DNA of 64,000 nucleotides, from NCBI GenBank assembly GCA_029706075.1, contig JAINUG010000020.1, positions 4,603,625 to 4,667,624 of the forward strand. Reading direction: 5' to 3'. Every line of letters begins with the position of its first letter. The first letter of the stretch is position 1. Under the pieces are notes generated by a model. It did not search any database, had not been told where the DNA came from, and worked only from the letters and a program-made list of their open reading frames with translations. Made by a program: the position numbers and the translations under genes. Below are positions 46,925 to 58,900 of this stretch, in pieces. The stretch is from Aldrovandia affinis. Its lineage: Eukaryota; Chordata; Actinopteri; Notacanthiformes; Halosauridae.

Positions 46925-46965
<41 letters not shown>

Positions 46966-49900
46966 CAGTCAATCAATCAAACCTGTTTCAAATGAGCAGT
47001 TAAAAGTCCTACTGAATGCCTCCCTAGAATTAACACCTGTGATTGCTTTGTTCTTTCATTCTCTCTAGACTTGGCTGAAGAACTATGGCTACCTGCTTCC
47101 CCATGACATCCGGACGTCGGACCTGCGGTCGGAGAAAGCCATGCAGTCCGCGGTCGCTGCCATGCAGCGGTTCTACGGCATCCCAGTCACGGGGGTACTG
47201 GACCAGACCACCATCGAGTAAGTGGCGCTGAACTGGGCGACGCTCAACGCTGTAAACTGCAATTTGGCGCACAATAGATGTGCATTGCTTGGAGCATTCT
47301 AATTTCATATCTTAACTTGCCTGCTGTACTGTACTGATGTTCATATGGCAAACTCTGCTGTAGAGTACCATGCACAGGTAACTGCCAAAATAAAGGCAGC
47401 ACTTTGGTAACTCGGGTGGGACACTCCAACGGCCCTGACCCGGGCTAGAAGAATCCTAACTGGGCGAGGGCTTGTTGGAAAGGGGAGGGCCTATCTACTA
47501 GTATCGGCCTTGGCACCCTCCCAACATACACTTGTGGTACTGCCCTCGTTTAAAGGATCCCTCATTTAGTAAAACATTGCCTTTATTTTGACAATTACCA
47601 AACAATTACAATTTGTGTGTATTACTGCGTGGTGTGGTACACATGCTGCTGTAGATAAGGACCAAGTGGCATTAAGAATCAGCCTTGAATCACATCATAG
47701 AACTGAGCTGTGCACTGACAAAAGGGGACTTTCTAATGGAATATCAATTTTAAACTTGCAGTAGACGCTGGCTCAAGACTGTTGAACTGTGTGCCTCTTT
47801 AAACAAGTTGTGGCATCCCAAGGGGCTGCACAGGAAAATGGCTGCCTGGCCCTTTCATTCTTGGCAGCCACTGGAGGAAAAGGACTACAGTTCCCAGCAG
47901 CATGCAGTCTCCCACCTGACGACCAGCTGAAACACGTGCCATGTCACAAGCCATGAGGACTGCTGATGTCAATTGGGGAGCGTTTTGTGTCACATTGGGA
48001 GAGGGAGTAGGTTGGAGTATTGGAGAGTGGCGAGTGAGAGTATCAGAGAATCAGAGAATCAGAGAATCAGAGAATTGTTTTTTGGATTGCTGTTTGGAAT
48101 TGATTTGGATTGTTTTGAGGATCCCATTTTGTGTATCTACTTTGGATTGTTTGAGGAACTGGCTTGGATTTTGGCTGCGGATTATGGACAAAGACAAAGA
48201 CAAGGATTGTGGACTGTGTGCTTTGAATTCCCCAAATACCCCATCGTTTTGTGTTTTGTCAGTATAATAAAATTATCGTTTTGGTTGTAATACTGCCTCC
48301 TCTGGATTCTTCAAGTGCCTACACCCTCTGACAAAGGCCTGGAGTGTCACCCAACCCCAAGGAACATGACAATATGGTGAAGAATTCGAGCAGAGGGCAT
48401 CACCTATAGGCGAGAGGAGGTAGTACAACGGGAACAATTTAAATTGAGATTTTGAACCCGGGGTGGATGTCGGATCCAAAAATAGTCTATCTTGGCTAGA
48501 GAAAGATGGGAGAAAACACTTGACTCCGGAGCAAAAAGAGGTGATCGCCGCTTTCCTGAGGTTGCTAGAGCACACCCAAAGACAGACAATGGAAGAGTGC
48601 CTAATGTTCCTGAGGAAGAGCCTGTCTGCCGTGTCTAAGGTTATGTGGGAGATGCATCAAGAGGCTTAGGACAAGGAGCAGGCCCCTTAGTGTATATGCT
48701 GCATGGGATATGGTCACCAACCCAGTGAGTGTTCCATGAGGGAAGAGGTTGGCTGGGAAGACCCAAAAGAAGGACACCCAGGAGTAGCCCAGGACTACTG
48801 CTGCTTGGTGGTGCCCCCTATGGAAAAGAGGAAAAAGAACCCAGGTAGGCAACAAGAGCAGCATAAAAGTGAGGCCAAAACAGTGGAAATGTGTTATTTT
48901 GGAGGTGACTTTAGGAGAAGCGCAAGCTTAAAGGAAGGTCCATGAGGAAGAGATGACAAACCTAAAGCAGCATGGTGATGACCAGAAGGAAAACCTGGTG
49001 AAGAACCAGAGGAGGGTGTCCATTGTTGAGGACCGATGGAGAGTGACACTACAGGAGGTTCAAGAGCTACGGGATGAATTGCAGCGTGCGCAAGCCAGGG
49101 AAAATAACTCCCAGATCAAAGTCAGGAAGTTGACTGTAGAGCTGCAAACGCAGTCCCAGATCCTTCAGGGTAAGGACGGTCAGTTTGAAGAGCTAACGAT
49201 CCAACTAAAAGGACAAGCAAGGCAGCTTGAGGAGCTCGAGGAGGTGCTCTCGGTGCTGGAGGTGCAGGAGCAGTGCAGCAAGGAGGCGATTTAGTGTCTG
49301 CAGCAGGGAAACCTTGCAGAAGGAGCTGAAGAATGTCCAGACTGAACTGAACGGGAAGAAGACTGAGTTGGAGACCTCAGATGAGCACCACCTTGTGGCC
49401 ATGGGGAAATTGCAGAAGGAGCACCGCAGCTCCCTGAGGGAGATTGGGAACATGCCTGTGGAGCTGGAGAATACTAAAGCATCTCTTAGCGATTGGGTGA
49501 GGCGTGTGGAGGCCCACAGACCAGAGCTCAGGAGAGCAGCAGAGGCCCATGCGTCCAAGGCAGAGCACCTCCGGAGCCGAGCGGAGCAGGAGAGCGAGGG
49601 AAGGTGGGAGCTGGAGGCGCAGCTGGAGCGGCTTGACAAAAAAGAAACCCAGCACCAGGCCACAGTGATATTGTTTTGTGAGGTCTTGAAGATCCAAACC
49701 AAAACTCTGCTTCAAGTACAAAATGAACTAGAAAGGGTGAGTGAACAGTTGGAGTGTGCAAAATATGTTTCTGTTGTGCAGGATTCTGCCACACAGGTGG
49801 AGCTCTCGCAGCTAATGGAGCCAACAGGAGGTGATGACCAGACGTCGGATTGGGGTTGATAGGCCTCGATCCCACTCAGCCTGCGCGACCTTGGAAGGGG

Positions 49901-52900
49901 ACTAGAGGAGCAGGATGCTGAGGATGAGCTATGATGGGACCATAGTGTGGAGGAAAGCCTCTTGGCGATGGCTGAGGCGGGATGGAACACCCGACTATCT
50001 CCTGACGTGGTGAGTCCATCTCTGTCCCTAAAGTTGAAAAGACCACGGAAATAGGAGACTAGAAGTTCTCACCTGAAGAGAAACCAGAAAAAGAACAAGC
50101 GTAAATTTAAAGGGAATGACCATATAAAACGTTTATGGAAAATAAATTCAAATTTGGAAAATAAATCAAAGGATGAAGCCAACTCTGTTTTGAAGAGCAT
50201 GTTTTCACACACCTGACCACCTGGAAGCAAAATGTAAGTGGCAAAAAAGGCCAAGAAGAGGATCATGGATTCCGAAATGGCACAAAGTTCACTGGAGGAG
50301 CCATGGAAAGCTGGTAAAGCCCAGAGCCCGAGGGGTGATCGTTCCGTCCATGGAGCCTAGATCCAGCATCCACATGTGGCTGCGTGGTGACAGACAAGGT
50401 GAGCAACTCGCACCAATTCCTACTGACTTGCAGATGCTTTTGCAGGAGGTGTGGACCTGGAGATGGTGGCTCTCCTGGTGGTCGTTGGACATGGGCTGCT
50501 CAGCCCTCCCTAGGTCAGAACTGAGGAGGAGGAGGGTGTGTGGCATGCCAAGGGGCTGCGCAGGAAAATGGCTGCCTGGTCCTTTCATTCTTGGCAGACA
50601 CTGGAGGAAAAGGACTACAGTTCCCAGCAGCCTGCAGTCCCCCACCTGACGACCAGCTGAAACACGTTAAAGCCATGAGGACTACTGGCAGCTGATGTCA
50701 ATTGGGGAGCAATTGGACTGTTTTGTGTCACATTGGGAGATTGTTGTCTGTGTCTTTGGATTGTTTGAGGAACTGGCTTGGATTTTGACTGCAGATTACG
50801 GACAAAGACAAAGAGAAGGATTGTGGACTGTGTGTTTTGAATTCCCCGAATACCCCATCCTTTTGTTTTGTCAGTATTCAGTATAGTAAAATTATTGTTT
50901 TGGTTGTAATACTGCCTCCTCTGGATTCTTCAAGTGCCTAAACCCTCTGAAAAGGTCCTGGAGTGTCACTCCACCCCAAGGGACACTACAACGTATATCT
51001 GGATTGGAATCTGTGTACATTTTTATTTGAAAAAAAAAGGTCTCTGCTTGTCAAGTTCTCTTGTTCTGGATGGTGTAATAGACGCTGGAATGTTTAAAAG
51101 CGCACCCCTGGTCAGCATTTTTTTTATGAGGCTGAAAGCATGTTATCTGCTAAGGTAGGTAAATCTTTTATTAGTAGCAAGTTCTTATGAGCAAGTTGTT
51201 TGTTAAAATATAATTCGATTTATTGCAAACTAGCTAGTTTGCAAGTATATGTTTTCTTGGTATACTGCAATGAAAAAATTGTTTCCATAATTTATAGCGA
51301 TATGGATATCATTTTACAATGATAGTTCATCTGTCTGTTTCTCTCCATTTATTAAAAGTGTGTGCACTCTCAAATTATATTTAAAACCCAGCTCACCAAG
51401 AGTACAGTGGGGATATTATCTTGAAAAAACAAACAGAATTGATGAATAATTCACAATTTTTTATAAAAACTGCATTGCTTCCCAAACAGCTGAATTGGGA
51501 TAGTAGATTAAACAGAAGATGCTTGCTTGCTTGATATATGTAGAACCAGCTTCCTCTCTATGCCTGTCACTCGCAAGAGTAAGGGACAGTGAGGAGCATG
51601 TTCTCTTTTTGTTTTGTTGTCTTCTTTGTTGACAGTGAAGTTAGGTTGGTTGGTTAGTTTGTGTTTTCATAATGGACAGTGTAGTGTGGGGCAGGTGGGG
51701 GCAAGGACGATGCATTAAGCAACACCCTCTGCTTTGTGGCCAATGCACTCAGTAATGCCCTCTGCTTTGTTACATGCCATGGACAGTAGCGCATTCTGTG
51801 TACAACATGCTCAATAACGCATGCTGCCTACAACACACTCAGTAACACATTCTGTGAATACTGCACTCAATAATTCAATCTGGGTACAACACACTCTGTG
51901 TACAACATACTCAGTAACACAGTCAGTAACACACTCTGTGTACAACACACTTAGTAACACATTGTGTACAACACACTTAGTAACACAATCTGTGTACAAC
52001 ACACTTAGTAACACAGTCTGTGTACAACACACTTAGTAACACAGTCTGTGTACAACACGCTCAGTAACGCACTCTGTGTACAACACACTCAGTAACCATA
52101 TCTGTGTACAACACACTCAGTAACACGCTGTGTGTACAACACACTCACGAATGCACTGTGTGTACACCATACTCCATAACACACTCTGTGTACAACATAC
52201 TCAGTAATGCATTGTGTGTACAAGACAGTAACACATTCTGTGTATTACTACGAATTCTGTGTACAGCACACTCAGTAATACAGTGCCAATAGATAGTCAT
52301 CATACCCTTTGGAATTAGCACTTTTTTTTGTCTTGAAAGTCCATAAAATCCATCTTTTTCCAGCTTTATTTACACATTTTGCCTTACAACATTCAAGTGA
52401 AGAAAAAAAAGGGCACAATTTCTGATAATTAATAAAAAAATGAAAAACTAGAATAGCAGGGTTGGAAAAGTGATCAGTCCCCTTAGAATAACCATTATAA
52501 ACTTGCTCAGGTATAACCAATCACCTTCCACCTTCCACCTACAACACAGTCGGTAACACAGTCAGTAACACACTATGTACAACACACTTAGTAACACAAA
52601 CGGTGTACAACACACTCAGTAACACACTGTGTACTACATACTCAGTAACACACATCACACTTTGTAACACGATCTGTGCACAACACACTCAGTAACGCAC
52701 TCTGTGTACAGCACACTCAGTAACACACTCTGTGTACAACACACTTACTAAAACACTTTGTACAACACGCTCAGTAACGCACTTTGTGTACAACACACTC
52801 AGTAAGCATATCTGTGTACAACACACTCAGTAACACAATTTGTACAACACACTCAGTAACACACTCTGTGTACAACACACTGAGTAAAGCACTCTGTGTA

Positions 52901-55900
52901 CAACACACTGAGTAAAACACTTTGTACAACAAACTCAATAACAAACTCTGTGTATGACACACTCAGTAAAACACTCTGGACCCTATTTTCGTGCCGGCGC
53001 TAAGCGGCGAATTGGCAGTTTCGTCTGTCACAAATTGAATATTTCCCGTCTCCGCCGAGTTTGGCAATTTCGTGGTGCGCAATGAAGGCGTTTGCGCGAC
53101 TATGGGCTGGGCAGCGCAATAGGGGGTGTGACTATGAAAACAGTCAGTGCTATGCAAGTTTGGTGTCAAATAATGCGTTTACGTTAACGTCCAACTAGAC
53201 CACCTCTTAGCGCAAATGCTGGCGCTCTGTGCAATTTGGTGACTTTATTGATGCGCACATATGAACATAAGGTTATCTGAAATTACATGAGAATGTTTTG
53301 TAAATATGGCAAATTGTCCAATCCATGGGTAACTTGCAAGCGTAATCAATTAAGCTAAAAACGATTTCACCACAGCTTGTGGTTATTCAATGCACGGACA
53401 TGAAAGACTGAAGCCAGCAGGCCATCCATCGCTACCGATAAGATACACCTGTTAAATAAATATATGTTTGTATGCACATTGTTTTTCTTATGTGAAAGTG
53501 TTTTATTTTTTCCATTTGCACTACAGAAAATGTGATAGGCGATATGCGAAAGCGATACTGTGAGTGATACCCTGGGTTTGGTAGCCGGTGTTTGCCAGAC
53601 GGCTATCAGTTCGGCTGTACATGCAGTTTCTTCCAGTCTTCTCCAACATGCAAATTAGTTTATTACTTTTCCTACACCCGACAGCCAGCAGAGAACTAAA
53701 CAGGTTTTTAAACGCAATGTGGATTCCCTGGGGTCTGCACACATGTGCAGTTGCGCGCACCATCTGATCACAGTATCATTTATATGAATCGGAAGGGGGT
53801 CCACTCCATTAATATACAGGTGGTTTGTGATGCACACTCCAAGTTGACACATGTAGGCCTACTGCGTGATGAATATAAATTCAACAGGCCTAGTTGCAGT
53901 TGTGAGTTTGTTATTTATTGCTTTCCATTTAACAATTACATTAAGTTAGAAGAAAAGAAACGTTGTTTCTTGAAAGCCTACAAATAAGGAAAAAAAGAGA
54001 TGGTAAAATAATACACTTTCTTTTAACAATGTAGGTCTCAAAATATAAACTCAAATCATGAAAATAACAAATTAATGTGCGCTTTGTTTTCCCCCCTCTG
54101 ATTCGCGAGCGAACTTTTCCGCACCTCCTTGCTCTCCTCTTTTGAGAAGTCGCGTAGCCCCGCAAAACATGTCATGTCATGTCAGGAAATTGCCAATTTG
54201 CTATAGCGTTAGCGCACTAGTATTTAAAGGGATAGAAAATAGGTGTTCTGATTGGCCATTATGAAACCAAACCCCCACCACACCCACATGTATTTTCTTA
54301 AAGTTAATCCAATCACTTTTACAACTGCGCCGGAGGTAAATCACAAAATTACCGAAATTACGTTAGACACGCCCTAAAGCGCCACCGTCTTCGCTTTGCG
54401 TCTGCGTTACCGACACCGTCCTAATTCACCAAAATAGGGCCCTCTGTGTACGACATACTCAGTAACACACTCTGTGTACAACACAGTCAGTAACGCACTA
54501 TGTGTACAACACACTCAGTGACACACTTAGTAACACACTTTGTACAACACATTCAGTAACGCACTATGTGTACAACACACTAAGTAACGCACTCTGTGTA
54601 CAACACACTCAGTTACGCACTCTGTGTATGACACACTCAGTAACACACTCTGTGTACAACACACTCAGTAACACACTCTGTGTACAACATACTCAGTAAC
54701 ACACTCTGTGTACAACACACTCAGTAACAGACTGTGTACAACATACTCAGTAACACACTCTGTGTACAACACACTCAGTAACACACTGTGTACAACATAC
54801 TCAGTAACACACTCTGTGTACAACACACTCAGTTACGCACTCTGTGTACAACACACTAAGTAACGCACTCTGTGTACAACATACTCAGTAATTGTTCAAT
54901 GGAAAGCAATAAATAACAAACTCACAACTGCAACTACGCCTGTTTCATTTATGTTCGTCATGCAGAAGAAATTGCATGTACAGCCGAACTGATAGCCGTC
55001 TGGCCAACACCGGCTACCAAACCCAGGGTATCGCTCACAATATGCGCCTTCGGCGTCAATTATGTACTCCATTTTCTATAGTGCAAATGGAAAGAATAAA
55101 ACCCTTTCACATAAGAAAAACAATGTGCATACAAACATATATTTATTTAACAGGTGTATCTTACTGAACGGTAGCGATGGATGGCCTGCTGGCTTCAGTC
55201 TTTCATGTCCGTGCATTGAATAACCACAAGCTGTGGTGAAATCGTTTTTAGCTTAATTGATTACGCTTTCAAGTTACCCATGGATTGGACAATTTGCCTC
55301 AACGTGGGTGAAAATTAACAATATTCACAAAACATTCTCATGTGATTTCAGATAATGTGCACATCAATAAAGTCACCAAATTGTACAGAGCACCAGCGTT
55401 TGCGCTAAGAGGTGGTCTAGTTGGACGTTAACGCAAACTCATTATTTGACACCAAACTTGCATAGTGCCCGACTGTTTTCATAGTCACACCCCCTATTGC
55501 GCTGCCCAACCCATAGTCGCGCAAACACCTTCACTGCGCACCACGAAATTGCCAAACTCGGCGGAGACGGGAAATATTCCGTTTGCGACAGACGAAACTG
55601 GCAATTTGCTTGCGCTACGGCATAACGCCGCTTAGCGCCGGCACGAAAATACGGCCCTGTGTGTACTACATACTCAGTAACACACTGTGTACAACATACT
55701 CAGTAACACACTCTGTGTACAACACACTCAGTAACACACTCTGTGTACAACACACTCAGTAACACACTATGTATACAACACACTCAGTAACGCATTATTT
55801 GTACAACACACTCAGTAACACACTCTGTGTACAACACACTCAGTAATGCACTTTGTGTATGACACACTCGGTAATGCAGTCTGTGTATGACACACTCAGT

Positions 55901-58900
55901 AATACACTTTGCACTGTGGCCCCCAGGTGGATGCGGAAACCGCGCTGTGGGGTCCCTGATCACCCCCGGATCAGCCGCCGGAGACGAAACAAACGCTATG
56001 CTCTGACAGGCCAGAAGTGGAGGCAGAAACACATCACATACAGGTACGGCTATTTCACCTGGACTCCACTTCCCATATTTCCCTGCAAAAACTTTGAACC
56101 CCCAACTGGTATGTCCTAGGGAGGTGAAGAATGACAGCATGGGAGTAAAGCTTTACGTTGCTGAGGTTCAGATGAGATGTACCCGTATACATGCACACCA
56201 AACTAAAGACAAGCACAGCGAATAGGTTGGAGGCTTCTTGTACAAACCTGATAAAGCCTGATAAAAACTAAATTCAAAGAGAAATGTGAAAAGCATTGCA
56301 GTTCTTCATATTATTGTATTTCAGACATTTTAAAACATGTCGTGGCAGTGGAGGCAAAATGATTTCCAGTGGCTGTGTGTAATAAGGGTTATATACGTAG
56401 CAGAACTTGATGTCATTATGTGCACAAAATATATAGTAGCATTCAGCAGTGGCTATGCTAATGTTAAGTCTGTTGGGGTGACAGGATAGTAAAGTGCTTG
56501 TAGGTGTAGTGGCTGTTAGCCTGGTATTTATGTGATTATATGCTTTTGCGTGGGTGGAGTCATTAGTGCTGGACAAGGATCCCCTATGGGTCACTCGGCT
56601 CTCTGGATGCAGGTGGATATGAATCAGCTGCTTTGCACTGGGGTGGAGCCCCTGCTGTAGCTCTTTGTCTTGGGCGGGTGGAACTCCTGCTGTAGCTCTT
56701 TGTCTTGAGCAGGTGGAACTCCTGCTGTAGCTCTTTGTCTTGAGCAAACTTTCTATCCTGCTGTAGCTTTCTATCCTGCAGAACTTGATGTCATTATGTG
56801 TACAAAATATACAGTAGCATTCAGCAATGGCTATGCTAGGGTTAAGTCTGTTGGGGTAACAGGATAGTAAAGTGCTTGTACAGCCCCTGCTGTAGCTCTT
56901 TGTCTTGGGCGGGTGGAGCTCCTGCTGTAGCTCTTTGTCTTGAGCGGGTGGAGCTCCTGCTGTAGCTCTTTGTCTTGAGCGGGTGGAACTCCTGCTGTAG
57001 CTCTTTGTCTTGAGCGGGTGGAACTCCTGCTGTAGCTCTTTGTCTTGAGCGGGTGGAACTCCTGCTGTAGCTCTTTGTCTTGAGCAGGTGGAGCTCCTGC
57101 TGTAGCTCTTTGTCTTGAGCAAACTTTCTATCCTGCTGTAGCTTTCTATCCTGCAGAACTTGATGTCATTATGTGTACAAAATATACAGTAGCATTCAGC
57201 AATGGCTATGCTAAGGTTAAGTCTGTTGGGGTAACAGGATAGTAAAGTGCTTGTACAGCCCCTGCTGTAGCTCTTTGTCTTGGGCGGGTGGAGCTCCTGC
57301 TGTAGCTCTTTGTCTTGGGCGGGTGGAGCCCCTGCTGTAGCTCTTTGTCTTGAGCAGGTGGAGCTCCTGCTGTAGCTCTTTGTCTTGAGCAAACTTTCTA
57401 TCCTGCTGTAGCTTTCTATCCTGCAGAACTTGATGTCATTATGTGTACAAAATATACAGTAGCATTCAGCAATGGCTATGCTAGGGTTAAGTCTGTTGGG
57501 GTAACAGGATAGTAAAGTGCTTGTACAGCTCCTGCTGTAGCTCTTTGTCTTGGGCGGGTGGAGCTCCTGCTGTAGCTTTCTATCCTGCGCGAGCTTCCCA
57601 TCTCCCTGGCTCTTCGCCCCCCTTTATGAGTGTTCTGTTTTCTATTTCTTTTTGTTTTGCATATTAAATTTGCAGTCTGTGAATATTTTTGCTACACGGT
57701 GCTTATGCAATCTAGTAACTCTTGCTGAAATGCTTCCTCCAGAAAGCAAAACAAACACCGCTTCCTTTTAAGGCAGGTAGCAAAAGGCAAGGTGTAGTGT
57801 CTGCTTATTCTGTGTTTTTCTGTTGAAGTAGGATTCTGTACCTTTAAGTGTTTTTTCCAGCCGAAGCTCTATTTTTAGAGTCTGTCTGGGCTACTGAATG
57901 TGATTTTGTCTTTGAGGACTGTCAGTGAGCATCAGAGCCTGGCTCGCTGAAGCAGGCAGACTATGCATCAGTCATCCTGTGTGTGCTGCTTTCCGTCTGC
58001 CTCCTTCCACTGTGTTATACAGCCACACTGGGTTTTCAGATTTGGGAAAAATTATAATATATTTACACACTGTAGTTGAGGTCAAACAATTTAAGCAAGG
58101 TTACGTCACTCTCTTTTCATTTTCATGTTTCAGATGAGTTTCTCAATATTTGGTTTCAGTCCTACCTCCTACAAAATAATCAGACACCAAATATGTTTTT
58201 CCCTTCGTGCAGCAGAGCCTCAGAGATACAAATGTATCAGGAATGTTTGTAACTTTGAAAGTGATGTCAAAATACACCAATTTGAATCATTTAAATAATT
58301 TTTTGGCTGTAATTGTTACTTATATTACTGTAGCCTTATTTTTTAATAGGCTACTTTCATTGTGTAGCTGTAAACCACAGTTTAAATGAATAACTAATAA
58401 TAAAAACCAGCAGTTCTCAGGATCCCATTAGAGCATGAATAATATTTGCGTTAAGTCCATTTCCTGAAAGATAAATCTCCTTTTCAGTGACCCGCAATCT
58501 TTGTCCACTTTTGTGAACAGTTTGATTTTGTTCTGGTCCTTCTTCATATTAAACACTGTCGACTTTCCTACATTGTATTATTCAGCAATAGTGCTAACAC
58601 ATTTGTCTAATTTGTCTAAATTTGTTTCCATTTGATGCTCGCCTTTTTGCATCAGTGATGATCAGTTTTCTTACCCCGTCCAGTTGACCAGTCAGTCTGT
58701 ATCTCTTGAGGTTCTACTATATGTAAAAAAAAAACAGGAAATTGTAATGTAGTAAACAATCCTTGTTTAATGCTTGTGATTATTAAAAACATATATGTAT
58801 ATTATTTTTTTACCATCATGGTATTAATGGTCTTCCCTGCCTCCACAGCATACACAACTTCACCCCCAAAGTGGGGGAGAAAGACACACAGAGAGCCATC

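Larger units (their letters stand above)
34444..47068 (+). other. MMP24 intron 1
   Basis: 12.6 kb, phase 0. It contains a CG/CA/TA tract (35266-35327), ATT and CT microsatellites, a GAT-rich patch (36850-36890), a Harbinger-like element (41825-42712), a duplicated compound microsatellite (42720-42955), a 218-bp MITE (46273-46490) and an AATC tract. No additional exon is recognised in 37000-41800 or 43200-46200. Confidence 0.8.
47809..50990 (+). mobile_element. Non-autonomous LTR retroelement
   Basis: Two direct repeats, 47809-48371 and 50539-50990, start TGTGGCAT and end in ACA. They share long identical stretches such as GGACTACAGTTCCCAGCAGC and ACTGCCTCCTCTGGATTCTT. A polypurine tract GAGGAGGAGGAGGG lies directly before the 3' repeat. 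The 2.2-kb interior has a gag-like zinc knuckle and a long coiled-coil frame. I find no protease, reverse transcriptase or integrase motif. Matching target-site duplications are not evident (CAAGT before, ACGTA after). Confidence 0.85.
51788..55915. repeat. 28-bp minisatellite in four blocks, reaching MMP24 exon 3
   Basis: The unit is CACTCTGTGTACAACACACT followed by CAGTAACA. Blocks are 51788-52280, 52535-52977, 54443-54891 and 55658-55915, separated by inserted repeats. The last unit ends about 15 bp from the exon 3 acceptor. Unit length varies slightly through deletions. Confidence 0.92.
47218..55926 (+). other. MMP24 intron 2
   Basis: 8.7 kb, made up largely of a MITE (47373-47599), an LTR element (47809-50990) and a 28-bp minisatellite with two transposon inserts (51788-55915). 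Nothing is recognised in 50991-51787. Confidence 0.85.

Noticed and set aside
47804-50995. Target-site duplication around the LTR element
   Set aside because: The five bases outside each LTR (CAAGT and ACGTA) do not match, so no duplication is claimed.
56274-57392. 372-codon minus-strand open frame
   Set aside because: It is the translation of the 35-bp minisatellite and spacer. It has no domain and no splice or promoter signal, and lies antisense in an MMP24 intron.
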